Source of the DNA: Daphnia carinata
Lineage: Eukaryota; Arthropoda; Branchiopoda; Diplostraca; Daphniidae
NCBI RefSeq assembly: GCF_022539665.2
Contig: NC_081337.1
Coordinates: 4,006,679-4,070,678, forward strand
Length of the DNA: 64,000 bases
Direction: 5' to 3'
The position numbers were made by a program, and so were the translations under genes. Positions 23,482 through 34,334 of this stretch are shown here, piece after piece. The notes below the pieces were generated by a model. The model was not told the DNA's origin and did no database searches. It worked only from the letters and a program-made list of their open reading frames with translations. Position 1 is the first letter of the stretch. Each line of letters begins with the position of its first letter.

Positions 23482-23733
23482 ACAGGTGGCCTTCGTATCA
23501 CATCAAAGTCTCTATACACACACACACACGTTCTTTCACAAACGCATAGTTTTGCGTATGGTGGATCGAGTTCTGTGGTGCCTTCCTTTTTTTTTTTTTT
23601 TTATCTATACACTTCGTATTAAAAAAACCCTACGACTGCCAAAATAGAGAGAGAGGGGGGAATTCCTCGTCTTCTGTGGCCGTGGGAAAACTCGATGTAC
23701 GCCGATGAGTCGCACATAGCGATCCAGCAGGTG
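23482..23733. promoter_or_regulatory. Candidate Notch/proneural enhancer
   Basis: ACAGGTG at 23482-23488, CGTGGGAA at 23681-23688 and GCAGGTG at 23727-23733 lie within 252 bp. The last E-box is the core of the imperfect palindrome CCAGCAGGTGCTGG. The combination is the one expected of an E(spl)-complex enhancer. Confidence 0.55.
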
Positions 23734-24007
23734 CTGGAAATGTCCTTCGGTATGCGCCTATCTGGCACCCTTGTTCTTAGCGCTCCCTCCCACAAAAATA
23801 AGGCAGACCCATATGTGTGTAAAAAAACATCATAAGACTAAAGCAGACGCTATGTAGATAATATAGGGCTATGTTGTGATCCTGAAGCTCGCGCGCTCAG
23901 TTCCCAATCAGTACGGTAGGGTAGGGGGAGGTATATAGAGCTTGTGTGTGTACACACACATACGCTTGTGCATACAGAAGGACTTGAGGGGGACTGACGA
24001 AAAGTTT

Positions 24008-24015
24008 TCCCACGA
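24008..24015 (-). promoter_or_regulatory. Su(H) site
   Basis: CGTGGGAA on the minus strand, 320 bp from the site at 23681. Single site. Confidence 0.45.
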
Positions 24016-24618
24016 AACTGAAACGCGGGGTGTGTGTGCACACTAAAAAATAAAGAAGGGAAAAATAATTCGGTTATCTGACACTCGAGAAACAGCCCAC
24101 AACCCTCACGTTTTGTTTGAAACAGATAAGAGTCGACATGTGCTAGCCATCAGGAATGTGTTAATACATTCCCCCCCCCCCCCGTATCGTCTCCAAGCAA
24201 TTCGATTCCCGACCCATCGGAATGGGTTCCCCTTCCCCATCCCACATGTAAATAGATATACGTGCGACATTTATGAAGAAAAAAAACGCATTGCGACACA
24301 AAAAAGATGGCGCGCACATTTGCGTCATTTTGAAATGCGCAATCAAATGTCGCACTTGTTGCGTGTCATTGATTCAACACAAAAAACCGGATCTAGAGGA
24401 AGCTTTTTAATTTTTAGAGAAGGTGGATATAAATATAATAATAGTTACGCCTTAGTTCCGCTTGGACGTGACGGCGGAATTTTGTTTTGATCGAGCGCTC
24501 GCGCGTTCCCTAAAACCGTTCACACGTTAAATCCGAAGAGACGGGCATGCGCGCTTCATTGCATCCGGAAGGAATTATGTGCTGAATAAATTTTTATTTT
24601 TCCTCTTGACTAAACTGC

Positions 24619-24636
24619 CTCGTGCTGTTCTTAAAT
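24619..24636 (+). repeat. 18-bp dispersed repeat, copy 2
   Basis: Exact second copy of the sequence at 11014-11031, same orientation. Confidence 0.7.
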
Positions 24637-25369
24637 CATTTTCTACACAATAATAAATAATAGTGTATTTTTTTTGGTCACAATTCGCCATACTTGTACA
24701 TTTCAATTGTATAGATTTCTTTATATATCACACATCTATTATACCTGGGTCGTTTTGCAAAACGTTTTTTAAATCGGGAAATGAAGCGGAATTCCGATCA
24801 GTTGTATCAAATGGGATCGCTGACAGTGTCACGATGTTTCCTTACACAGTGGTGCAACACGTATATATCGATTATACCATTCAATTTTCTTTTTGAATTA
24901 GATTTAGATTTATTTCTAGGATTTTCAATTTCTTTCATAAATCTTTTTTTTCCAAGTCTTTGAAGTTGAGAGCGTCAAACTCTGTGAGACGTTTGGGTGG
25001 ACAAGTGAAACAAGTTCGTAAAAGAAAAAAAAATCAGGACAATCAAGATACGTGGGAGCTAATGGTTGGAATTCAAAAAAGAATAAAAAAAGAAAGAAAG
25101 AGAGAGAGAGAGACGGTTCAACTCTATATATGTATATGTAGCCTAAAAGTTATTGCTGTTGACGGAGAGATGGAGACGATTTGTACGTTCATTGCATATG
25201 CAAATGAGATCGTAGAACAATAACAGCTGAAAGAACAAAAAAACAAAACATGCCCAGACAGGTAAAAGAAAAAAAGCAATGAAAATACGACAAGGAGCCG
25301 TTTCCAACAAAAAGAAAATAAATGATTTTAAATAAAGAAAAAAAAAGGACAAAAGATTTAAAGAGAAAA

Positions 25370-25391
25370 AATAAATAAATAAATAAATAAA
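25370..25391. repeat. (AAAT)n microsatellite
   Basis: About five tetranucleotide units within an A-rich stretch. Confidence 0.85.
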
Positions 25392-25502
25392 AAAAAAAGG
25401 AAAATGATAATGTGTTGGTGAAATGAGTCGACACGAGCCGTCTAGCGCGCGCTTCCACACGAGCCCATCATTTGCCGTTCCCCCTCCGGAGTCGAACCGA
25501 CT

Positions 25503-25510
25503 TTCCCACG
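25503..25510 (-). promoter_or_regulatory. Su(H) site
   Basis: CGTGGGAA on the minus strand. ACAGCTG at 25223-25229 is the nearest proneural-type E-box. Confidence 0.45.
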
Positions 25511-26687
25511 GTGGCTCGCCGCCACTCGTGCACAGCCTTTCCCATCCCCTTCCTCCTCCCTATATAGTAGTCGTAGTAGTTGTAGTAGTACTGCATGTAT
25601 ATATTCTTCATCTTCTCTTGTTGTCGGCTGTTTCTTTTTTTTTTTTTTTTAAACGAAAAGAGATGAGGGAGCCTGCCGCTTTAAGGAGGAAAGCCTGGGA
25701 CTATCTCGTGCCCAGGCTCCCTTGTTCTATGCCCCTTCCATCAGCACGCGCACATCACGCTCTCCCCATTCGTTTTTGTGCCCCTCCTCATCTTCCCGAT
25801 GGTCTCTTTTCATCTTTGAGACCGTCTTTTTCTCTGCGCTTGCTATGTTGTTCCAGACTTTCAGCCTCCACTGGACAATATCTTCAGGCCTTCTTATCCA
25901 TTATAGGGTGTCTATAGACATATACGAAAACAGTCTAGCCTATATATTTTTATTCAGTTGGAAATACATAGAAAAAAGAAAAGATGATTTATGCGCCATT
26001 TGTATAGGCCATTCTGATGGTCGACACTCAAGAAAAGAAAAAAAAAAGAACCCGACTTGAATATATAATTAGAAGGATATTACATCCATTTGTGTGCGAG
26101 CGCCACTAGACATCCTCTATTAATGGATTCTCTACTGTTCTTAATATAAACACAATTTCATAGTCGGACAAACAGAAACAAAAAAAAAAATATGATGATG
26201 GGACCAAGTGAAAAGTCATGTCACGTGTCAATCAAGAACCGTTCGGCTGACGTGTTATTATGGCAACCATTCCGTGACCGCGGGACGAGTTCGTCCTTTG
26301 GAGCGGAACAATCGACAAGTCAATAAAAGGACAAAAAAAAATTATGATACAATATTAAAATTTTAATAGACTTTGATCGGCAAATAGGTGCGTTTGGTTA
26401 ACGTGCTCACCGAAACGTAATCATGAGTACACAGTTTTTTAGACGACACGCTACCGGTTTAAAGGTGATCACGCACGCCTTGATTGACGCATTATTACAA
26501 CATTCACTAACTGCCAAGTCTAAAGTTCACGTCAACATTTTTCGAAACAAAATCGCATTGTAATTTGTCAACTTTGCATTAAAAAAAAAACGAGGCTTGT
26601 ATATGGTTGGGAAGGTCGAATTGGAATTAAAAAAAGGGACCAGAATTCTCGATGAGAAACCTCTTTGGTCCGAGTCCGGGTCCCTTC

Positions 26688-26711
26688 CGTGGGAAAAGAC
26701 GGCAGGTGCGC
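26688..26711 (+). promoter_or_regulatory. Su(H) plus proneural E-box module, copy B
   Basis: CGTGGGAA (26688-26695), 7 nt, then CAGGTG (26703-26708) within GCAGGTG. It is identical over 24 bp to copy A at 7460-7483. It lies about 0.8 kb upstream of the right bHLH TATA box. Confidence 0.65.
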
Positions 26712-27294
26712 ACTGCTGGTCAAAAGTCTATATGTGCATGTCTCTCTGTTTTGTTTTTTTCTATCCCTTTTACTGATGGGCAAGGAGATGTACAAACTCG
26801 GGCACTCGTCGTACATTAGTCTCGTTGTATAAATACATCGCATTCCATCACGCAATCAAAAAAACAAGATTTTTTTTTAATGTCCCGCTGTGTTTTTTCT
26901 TTCTCACTGTGGCTCATCTAAAGCAACGTATAATCATTTGGATCGGGGCGGCCTTCAATCGCATGCTACCGGCTACGGATGCTGATTTTTTTCTTTTCTG
27001 TTGTTACGTAGTTGTTTTGAATGTCCAGGGAAAACCCTATTGTAGATCAAGAGAACTTTATTTTTTTTTTTATGGGTCGCCGTGAACGAGATAAAAAGGG
27101 AAAAAACAATTGGACGGAAGTCAAAGGCCAACGGTCAATCGATAGGTGGTTTCGTGCACTTTTTTATTTATTTCCATAGAAAATGGAAATGAAAATCACT
27201 TTTTTTTCCTTTAAAAAAAAAAAAAAAGAAGTTCGTGGGCTAGCGCGCGGGTGCGTTTTTTTTTTTTTAATAGACATAACACAGCCCGAGGGCA

Positions 27295-27301
27295 GCAGGT
27301 G
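27295..27301 (+). promoter_or_regulatory. Proneural E-box GCAGGTG of right bHLH gene
   Basis: Matches RCAGSTG. It sits 52 bp upstream of the paired Su(H) half-sites. Confidence 0.7.
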
Positions 27302-27353
27302 GCGGCCACGAGCCACGCACACACACCGAACGGGCCGTGTGGAGAGAAGAAGC

Positions 27354-27385
27354 CGTGAGACTGAATTTCGGAAAGCGTTCCCACG
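27354..27385. promoter_or_regulatory. Su(H) paired site of right bHLH gene, one half weak
   Basis: CGTGAGAC (27354-27361; last base differs from YGTGRGAA) faces TTCCCACG (27378-27385) across 16 bp. Orientation and spacing fit an SPS. It lies about 125 bp upstream of the TATA box. Confidence 0.7.
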
Positions 27386-27485
27386 GTTCGCTCCCATGCC
27401 ATCAACCAGGAGACCCTTGGTCCCCTCTCCCCCACCAACCACCCGCACAGCCCCCACCATGCGCGAGCACATAGTTAGAAGGGGA

Positions 27486-27516
27486 GGAGCTTAGCTTCGG
27501 GGTTCGCCTATATAAG
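27486..27516 (+). promoter_or_regulatory. Core promoter of right bHLH gene (GGAGCTT-N16-TATA)
   Basis: GGAGCTT at 27486-27492, 16 nt, TATATAAG at 27509-27516. Same element and spacing as the other two complex genes. The CCTATATAA TATA context is shared with the left bHLH gene. Confidence 0.85.
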
Positions 27517-27705
27517 CCGACGGTTCAACCACATTCGACATCACAGACTTTCCTGCTTCTGAGTCTAACACATCCAGTTCTTCCAATTTTTTACTCGCTC
27601 AATTCTACGAACGCATCTCTCGTAGTTTGCTCATCGAGTGAAATATTTTTGAATCAACAACAATCTTATTTTCTCCACGTTTTTCGAAAACTCAATCAAA
27701 ACAAA

Positions 27706-28479
27706 ATGGCTCCAGTTGTGACTCTCGATTTCGCCAGTGAGACCCCCATCTCTCGCACTGTCCAGTACAAAAAGGTAAATTGACCACACAACAATTCAGC
27801 GATTGTGTTTTGACAATCGATGATCTAGATTTCAATTTTCGATCATAAAAAACAAAACAAATGTAATCTAACAGATTCTTTTTATTGTTTTTTTCTAAAG
27901 GTTACAAAGCCCTTGCTGGAAAGACAACGCCGCGCCAGAATCAACCGCTGCTTGGATGAATTGAAAGACTTGATGGCCGGCGCTTTGGCCGCTGAGCACG
28001 GGGAAGCCGGCATGGCCAAGTTGGAGAAGGCCGATGTTTTGGAGCTCACCGTCCGCCACTTGCACAAACTCCGCCGCGAACGCCGTCTAGCGTCCAACCC
28101 AGTCGTCGCTAGCGATCGCTTCCGCGCTGGATTCACCCAGTGCGCCCGCGAAGTGTCCGTCGCTTTGGCCGCCACACCCGGTGTCGATGTCACCCTCGGC
28201 ACTCGCCTCATGACCCACCTCGGCCATGCCCTCAACGGTCTGGATGCTCCTACACCTACGCCGTTGGCTTCTTCCACTCCAAACACCACTGCTCTTCCCG
28301 TCCGATCATACAGCCCACCCGATTCGCCCGTCTCCATCACCGATGCTCACGAACTCCAACAGCAGACCATGTGCTGGCGCCCGGAATCACCTCTGTCCAG
28401 CGGTTACGGCAGCGACACCAATGCCATGGAACGCCCGTCTTCCAAAACATCCGGAAGCTCCGTCTGGCGGCCGTGGTAA
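27706..28479 (+). CDS. Hairy/E(spl)-class bHLH-Orange repressor (right copy)
   Basis: Paralogue of the gene at 1772-2604. The CDS is join(27706..27774, 27901..28479), 215 aa. Exon 1 encodes 23 residues ending QYKK, then a 126-nt gt-ag intron, then VTKP. The bHLH domain spans about 26-82 with the basic-region proline (KP at 26-27) and ERQRRARINR. An Orange domain spans about 96-137, and WRPW is at 212-215 for Groucho recruitment. It should act in the nucleus as a Notch-induced repressor of proneural genes. A near-SPS, a proneural E-box and a TATA box precede it; two K-boxes follow before the polyadenylation signal. Transcription runs opposite to the left copy. The C-terminal linker is rich in Pro, Ser and Thr and diverges between paralogues. 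Confidence 0.95.
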
Positions 28480-28866
28480 ATCGTCTTCATCCTCATATCA
28501 TCATCAATCGGGGCGCTGTGATAGACCGTCTTTTGTTTCATCATGCTCTTAAAATCATTTTTTTTATTGAACAAGTTGTTCTCTCACTGACGTCAAAAGT
28601 CTTTCAAGAAAAAAACAAAACAAATTGTTCTTTTGTCCAGCTGTGTTGGTTCCGATTTCTCATCGCTGAATTGGAACCGATCGGCCGCTCGCTTCCCACC
28701 CATTCTTCTTTTGTATGTTTTTTTTTTTCTCTCTTTTGGATTTTTGTTTATCCAAATGGAGAGAAGAATTAATCGTGTCGGTAGACCAGTGATCTCACCA
28801 CCTTTGGCCAATATTGTGTCCCGCACTCAATTTTTTATGCCTATTTCTTGATGTCAAGTGTTTTAT

Positions 28867-28880
28867 TGTGATACTGTGAT
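28867..28880 (+). promoter_or_regulatory. Two adjacent K-boxes in the right bHLH 3' UTR
   Basis: TGTGAT at 28867-28872 and 28875-28880, two bases apart, before the polyadenylation signal. Sites this close would be expected to overlap in microRNA binding. Confidence 0.7.
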
Positions 28881-28958
28881 AAAGATTGTTGTTTCTCATC
28901 AAATGCATGAAAAAATTCAACCAAGTAACTGGACGAACATGTTCGATCCACTATCAGA

Positions 28959-28964
28959 AATAAA
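28959..28964 (+). terminator. Polyadenylation signal of right bHLH gene
   Basis: AATAAA 480 nt after the stop codon, followed by a T-rich and then A-rich stretch. Confidence 0.65.
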
Positions 28965-31559
28965 TACTATTTCAGTTTAAAAAAAAACCGATTCAAGTCA
29001 TTCAAATTTATGTTATATTTATTAGTGCCATCTAACGGCGGTTCAATGCATTAGTGTCAATTACACGATTCAAGTAAAACGCAGGTTTCCAAAAGGAAGA
29101 AGATCGTTGTAATGTCAGAGACCTTTCGTCTTTAGAATTTCTATCCAAATCTTGCGCTGGGACTCAAAAGTAAATAACGAGGCAGGGCGAAAGGTTAGAA
29201 AAAAGAAAATAGAGATATGTGTGACTACTCCTACAAGGGTGGAGAGCAAATGACACGCGAAGCCTTCGTTATGTAACCACTCGACATAGTCAAATGTCAA
29301 CAAAAATTTTGAATTTTCGCCTCGCAGTGGGCTGGCTTAGCCAAGCTTCAGCACGAGATATAAACACTACACGATCTCGTCGTCTCTTATCTTTGGGGCA
29401 ACGAGAGCGATGAGAATTTGTTTTTTTTTCTTTTTTCTTTAATATTTGATTTAAATAAAATAATTCAATGTAGTTGGTGACTTAACGAAGCTCTGATTAG
29501 CCAAAAAAAAAAATTCATTTACGTCATGATGACAGTTCACATTGAGTTCAGAGTAAAAATTGCAACATCGTCAATTTTGCTTCGTTCGCACTATTGCCAA
29601 AACGTGGATAACATCACGCAATCTTCCTCTCCTATTTTCTTATGAATTATCATAAATAAATAATTTTTTAAGTTTATCAATATGCAAATTTTAAATACTT
29701 GTGTTAATTTAGAAAACTATTTTTTTTAAAGAAGTACTAGAGCTGCCATCTATGTAAAAGTGTTATCACTACGTACACGAAGCAGAACACACGTGAGTAG
29801 GAAAAGACAACAGGGCCAACACACGACCAGCAGCAATTTGACCTCATGAATTTTTTTTTCACCATGAGCTCGAGGCTATAGGTAAAACAAAAAATCTGTC
29901 CTCCCTCCCCCAAACAGACATATACGTAGCTACTACACAATTACGAAAATCCCCAAGACGACGACAGGACAGCCCAAAGCTAGTCTCGCAAGAATCTGGG
30001 ACCATGCTCGTCTTGGACGTCTGGAGCTGAGTCACAGTGCCAAACTCAAGTTTCGCTATTTCTCTCCTTTCCCCAGCATCGACTGACGACTTTTTTTCGA
30101 TTTGTGATTCACTTTTGTCGGCCACAAGTTCAATACTACACAGTTCACATTCCGCAGCCGTGCTGTTCAGCTGAATCGACTTGGACTTCCTGCGACCGGT
30201 GAGTGGAAACTGGCAAAAGCCACACTGTTGGGGTATCTCTAGCTCTGTGGTTTCTTCTCCCAAAACTATGTAGGTTGCATGGGCAGCGATTAAGGTTAGA
30301 GTTGGGTCTTCGTTTCGTTTTCTTTTTCTCACTCCCTTTTTTTTTCTCGTTCGTTTACGTCTTGTGACTTCCTACCCAAAAAAAGCAACACACAATTTAT
30401 CTGGGTTGAGCGGCCATGTTTCTCCCACTGATACAAAATTCTTGTAGTTCGTAACGACATTCGTATCGCAGTTGTGTAGTTGCCTTGAACCTGATCAGCA
30501 CACGCATATCCAACGTGTTGGTGAACTTGTAAACGTTTAAAAAAAAAGGCCTGGGGTATATTCCGAAATTGTTTTGTTTAGCTTTTGCATTTGTATATAG
30601 AAAAGCTTTTCAGAGGCTTGTGTTTTTCTCACGTTTTGTGTACACATTCAAACAACAGACATCTCGCACACACCCCCCGTGACGGGCGCCCTCCTCGAAG
30701 GAAGAAAAACGAGCGATCCTGCTACTTCATTCCATTCCGCCAGCGCAGCGCCACCTGACACGTTCCCAAAGTGACGTGTAGCTTTACCGTGTACGTGTGT
30801 CGGTAAGATTCATTTAAATTTCAAATCTCCGTCCTTGTTTGTATGCTACTCTACTTTCTCGATTGATATTGTTCTCTCTTTTATGGTAATGACATTTTCT
30901 GGTGAAAACAGTTTGGAATTTCACTAGTATGCGAACATTTGAAATGTCCACAGAGTTGAATGAGGTCAAACTGCGAAGTAGCAGTTTGTAATAGTTTTGC
31001 GCAATTTTGCTATCATGTTGGGACACGTCGGAGATCCGGTGATGACGACTTTCGGCGCCATCATTGTCGGAAACGCTAATCGATAACAGTGCGGATGTGA
31101 CCCCCTCCCCCGTAAAAAAAAGGGCGAATTGTCTTTGCCAAGAACGGAAGAAAAAAAGAAAAGAAAAAAAAAGTGAGATTAGGGTGGAGATAATTCGAGT
31201 GACGTCGCGTGACTATAACGTAGAGGAACTCACGCGTCGGTAACGCCCTGGTGATTCGTCGCGTCACTGCGCGATCTAAGGGTTTTCCTCGTCAATCAGC
31301 TTCCAGCATTTTTTCTTTTTTGTACTCGTTATTCTCCGTTGACCAGCCCAAACCAGAAATATTATGCAATACGCCATTGCCATACTGTAATTTTTGCGCC
31401 CAGAAACCTACTATCTTAATGATTGTTTTTCCTTTTTATACGAAAGAATAACGTACGTAAATTAGATTTTCACATCTCTTTTTGTATTTAATTCTACGCA
31501 GACTGATTAAATACAGTAAGGTAAGCTTAGACGGCCTGAAACGCGAGAGCAAGAGCAAA
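28965..31559. other. Intergenic region between the Notch complex and the EF-hand gene
   Basis: Mostly noncoding. It holds one doubtful minus-strand open frame (29859-30332), a single CGTGAGAA on the minus strand at 30626-30633, and the presumed 5' UTR of the EF-hand gene, including a possible 5' UTR splice donor near 31521 (gtaagc). Confidence 0.5.
29859..30332 (-). CDS. Doubtful 157-aa open frame with two CxxC pairs
   Basis: Not recognised. Unlike most open frames in the intergenic DNA it is not low complexity. It has CGFC at about residues 37-40 and CELC about 20 residues later, a spacing compatible with a small zinc-binding module. No promoter, splice support or family resemblance was found. 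It may be a chance frame. Confidence 0.2.
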   Translation of the reverse strand: MRKRKRNEDPTLTLIAAHATYIVLGEETTELEIPQQCGFCQFPLTGRRKSKSIQLNSTAAECELCSIELVADKSESQIEKKSSVDAGERREIAKLEFGTVTQLQTSKTSMVPDSCETSFGLSCRRLGDFRNCVVATYMSVWGREDRFFVLPIASSSW

Positions 31560-33314
31560 ATGCCTGCTGATAACGAGTTGACAGCCAAGCTATCGCGGCG
31601 CTTAGACCGAAACGAAGCGCTGGAACAAGGCCAGCAGGTATCAAATACCTACCGCACGACCGGCATCAGCATCTACAGCGAATTCTCCGAGTTCAGCCGC
31701 AAGCAGATCAAGGAATACGAAAAAGCCTTCAAAAAGTAAAAATTCTTCGATTGTTTACTCAGATTACCAAAGATCTCGTCGCTCCTACAATATTCTGTAC
31801 AAGCAATACTAACAAAGATATTTGAATGATGAGACAGGTATGATGCCGGCGGCGATGGATACCTGGATCTGGAGGAGCTCAAGGTATTATTGACTTTTCG
31901 TCCCGACCCTCTTGAGAATCATATTCTTTACCCTTTCAATAAATAGGTGACCATGGAAAGGTTGGCTGCCCCACAGACCCACTTAAGTCTTAAAGCTATG
32001 ATCAAAGAAGTCGATGAAGACCAAGACGGAAAGCTGAGTTTTAGAGAGGTATTGCCAACTAGTTCGAACCTACAAACACGGGGTGTAATTGAATGGGTCA
32101 CCAACACAGTTTTTTATGGCATTGATGGATGGACATCTGTTAACTGTACCATGATGGCATTAGCGTGTCGACATGGGATTTGACAAACTCGTTTTTAATC
32201 GTTTACAAAGTGGTCGTACGTCGTGGTTTTCTTTCAAGTGTCTTTTCCTGTTTGATGCCATCTAGTGGTCATTAGCCTAGACCATGAACGATTTATTTAT
32301 AGTTAATAACAATGATGTGGGGGAGCAATTGTGGTTAATAAACATGTTGTTCCTATTGCCCAGTTCCTGTTGGTGTTCCGCAAGGCCGCCTCCGGAGAAC
32401 TGCCAGAAGATTCCGGATTATGCCGTTTAGCAGCGCTGACGGATATTGATGTCGGCCAAGTCGGAGTTAATGGAGCGGCCAATTTTTTCGAATCAAAGGT
32501 GAGCATCATTATCAATAAGCTTTTCCGTTTCCATTTTATTGGCTTGTTTCTATTATTTTACAACGTCCTGGTTTCTTGTAAGGAAGTTTTCGTGGTCGTA
32601 CAAAGTTTACAAATCGTGCAAAAAATGGTGCAACCAATTGTCAAATTGTCTTGCGAGTGCACCTCCTATTATGGTTGTTATCGAACGTAACCATCGCCCC
32701 CTAAAAAATAATAATCGTTGATCGAGTTAGATAAGTCACGAGTGATGGACTTGTATCAGTCTCTCTGCACGCCATTTAAAGCTTTGTCGTACGGACGTAA
32801 ACTCAACAAACAACTTTCTACATAGATATCAATCGGGACCAATCCAAACTACCACACAAACAAAAATCTTAACAAATGATTTTTCTTGGCTTTCTGGTTC
32901 TCTTCGATTGGATTATTGGTTTCGCTTTTTACCTTATTTGTGAGCTATGTAGGTCAGATCACCCGATGTATTCATATCTCATGTCGCCATGTTACTGTTT
33001 TAAAGACGCCAGGAAACGAAGCTGTTGTCATGCAGGTTGTGCATTGTCTTAATTCTGACATTGAACAATGTAACAATTCACAGTATTCCAGACGAAGCAA
33101 AGCCGTTTGTTCTAACCACATTCTTTAGCGATACATATCTAATTTGGCTGTTTTGTTACAATGTATAAACTAGATTGAAGAATTGACTAAAACGAGCAAA
33201 TTCGAGGCGGAGATTCGCGAGGAACAAGAGATGAAAAAGCGTGAATTGGAGATGAAAAAATTACGCCGAGCCGAGTTCAAAGAAAAAGCCTCGCTTTTTG
33301 GCCAACAAAATTGA
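31560..33314 (+). CDS. Swiprosin/EFHD2-type EF-hand protein
   Basis: A calcium-binding regulator of actin dynamics, cytosolic, related to EFHD1/EFHD2 and Drosophila Swip-1. Five exons: join(31560..31735, 31838..31883, 31947..32048, 32364..32498, 33174..33314), 199 aa, all gt-ag. After a short disordered N-terminus, the segment ISIYSEFSEFSRKQIKEYE leads into EF-hand 1 (loop 61-72, DAGGDGYLDLEE). EF-hand 2 has loop 97-108 (DEDQDGKLSFRE). The following stretch with FRKAASGEL and NFFESK is typical of swiprosins. The C-terminus (about 154-199) is a charged coiled coil. The start is the first ATG of this conserved segment; an upstream frame extension has no ATG support in context. Length fits the family (about 215-240 aa) slightly on the short side. 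Confidence 0.9.
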
Positions 33315-34334
33315 ATAGACCTTCCAGAATAGCACCGCACTTTGGCCGTCCGCATAATAATGTTGCACTATTTGTCAGTCTCCGGTATGTACTACAAATG
33401 TAATTTTGATAGATAGAAATATCGCACCTCTCCATCACCGCGGCCACAGTAATCGAAAACAAAATGAAATTTTTTAAACTTTTACAATTAATTGAACGTT
33501 CATTAACTAACTAGTCTTATATGCATGTGTATTCTCATTTTTACAAAAAAGCAAAATCTTCCGTTCATCTTTTCCCGATTTTGCCGTCTTTTTTGCTTTC
33601 GCAGTGAACATTTCTGCTGACCTGAAGTTTTATAACCGGGATTAATAATACATGGATCTTGAATTCGCATCTTATTTTGCAATCGATTTCTCTCCAAATG
33701 ACGCCGCCTTCCGTTTTATGGTTCCCTCGTTTTAAAATTCTCCTTGAGCTACCTTAGCCGTAGCTAATGTTACATGACTTTATGACGTCAGTTCATAAAT
33801 AAATGTTCCGCTCGGTACAAAGCGTAACCCGGATAATAAATGTAGGGGGCAGATCCATGAGGGACTTTGAAACTGATGGGAGGAGCTAGTCGAATAACCG
33901 CCAATCAGAAGCAGACGCTTCCCAAACCATTTTTGTAGGAAAGGGGAAGGGAGGGAAGCCACAAGGACACAAACATGGCGGCTAGCCGCATTCGAGGATA
34001 AATCATGAAAAATTTTTCTCGTTTACCTACGTCAACAAATACAAAAGTTTTGATTGTGTTTAATTCATCGCCTTTTTAAGGCGTGTTTATTGGGATTAAG
34101 TAAAAGACGAGCTTGTTGGGGTAGTGATCGAAACAAAGCATCCCAAACAGCAAGTGACATAACCGACCTTGAAAAAGGAACCCTTCCTGGATTCTCAACA
34201 AACTTCCTTAACTTGTAAATTTTAGCATCCTATAGTTTTACAATCACATTATCTTCTATGGGTAATTATTTTTTGTGTTAATGAATTTTGGTAAACTTAT
34301 GGTTATTAAAATGTTATTACAGGTTGCAGTCGTC
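33315..34334. other. Intergenic / 5' region of the Polycomb gene
   Basis: No gene seen. The Polycomb gene has an acceptor (ttattacag) just before its ATG, so a noncoding first exon should lie here, possibly near 33980 to 34200. Confidence 0.5.

Larger units (their letters stand above)
22119..27294. other. Noncoding interval between Bearded and right bHLH genes
   Basis: No supported gene. Contains Su(H) sites at 23681, 24008, 25503 and 26688, proneural E-boxes at 23482, 23727, 25223 (ACAGCTG) and 26702, a C/T- and A-rich background and one copy of the 18-bp dispersed repeat. Confidence 0.6.
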
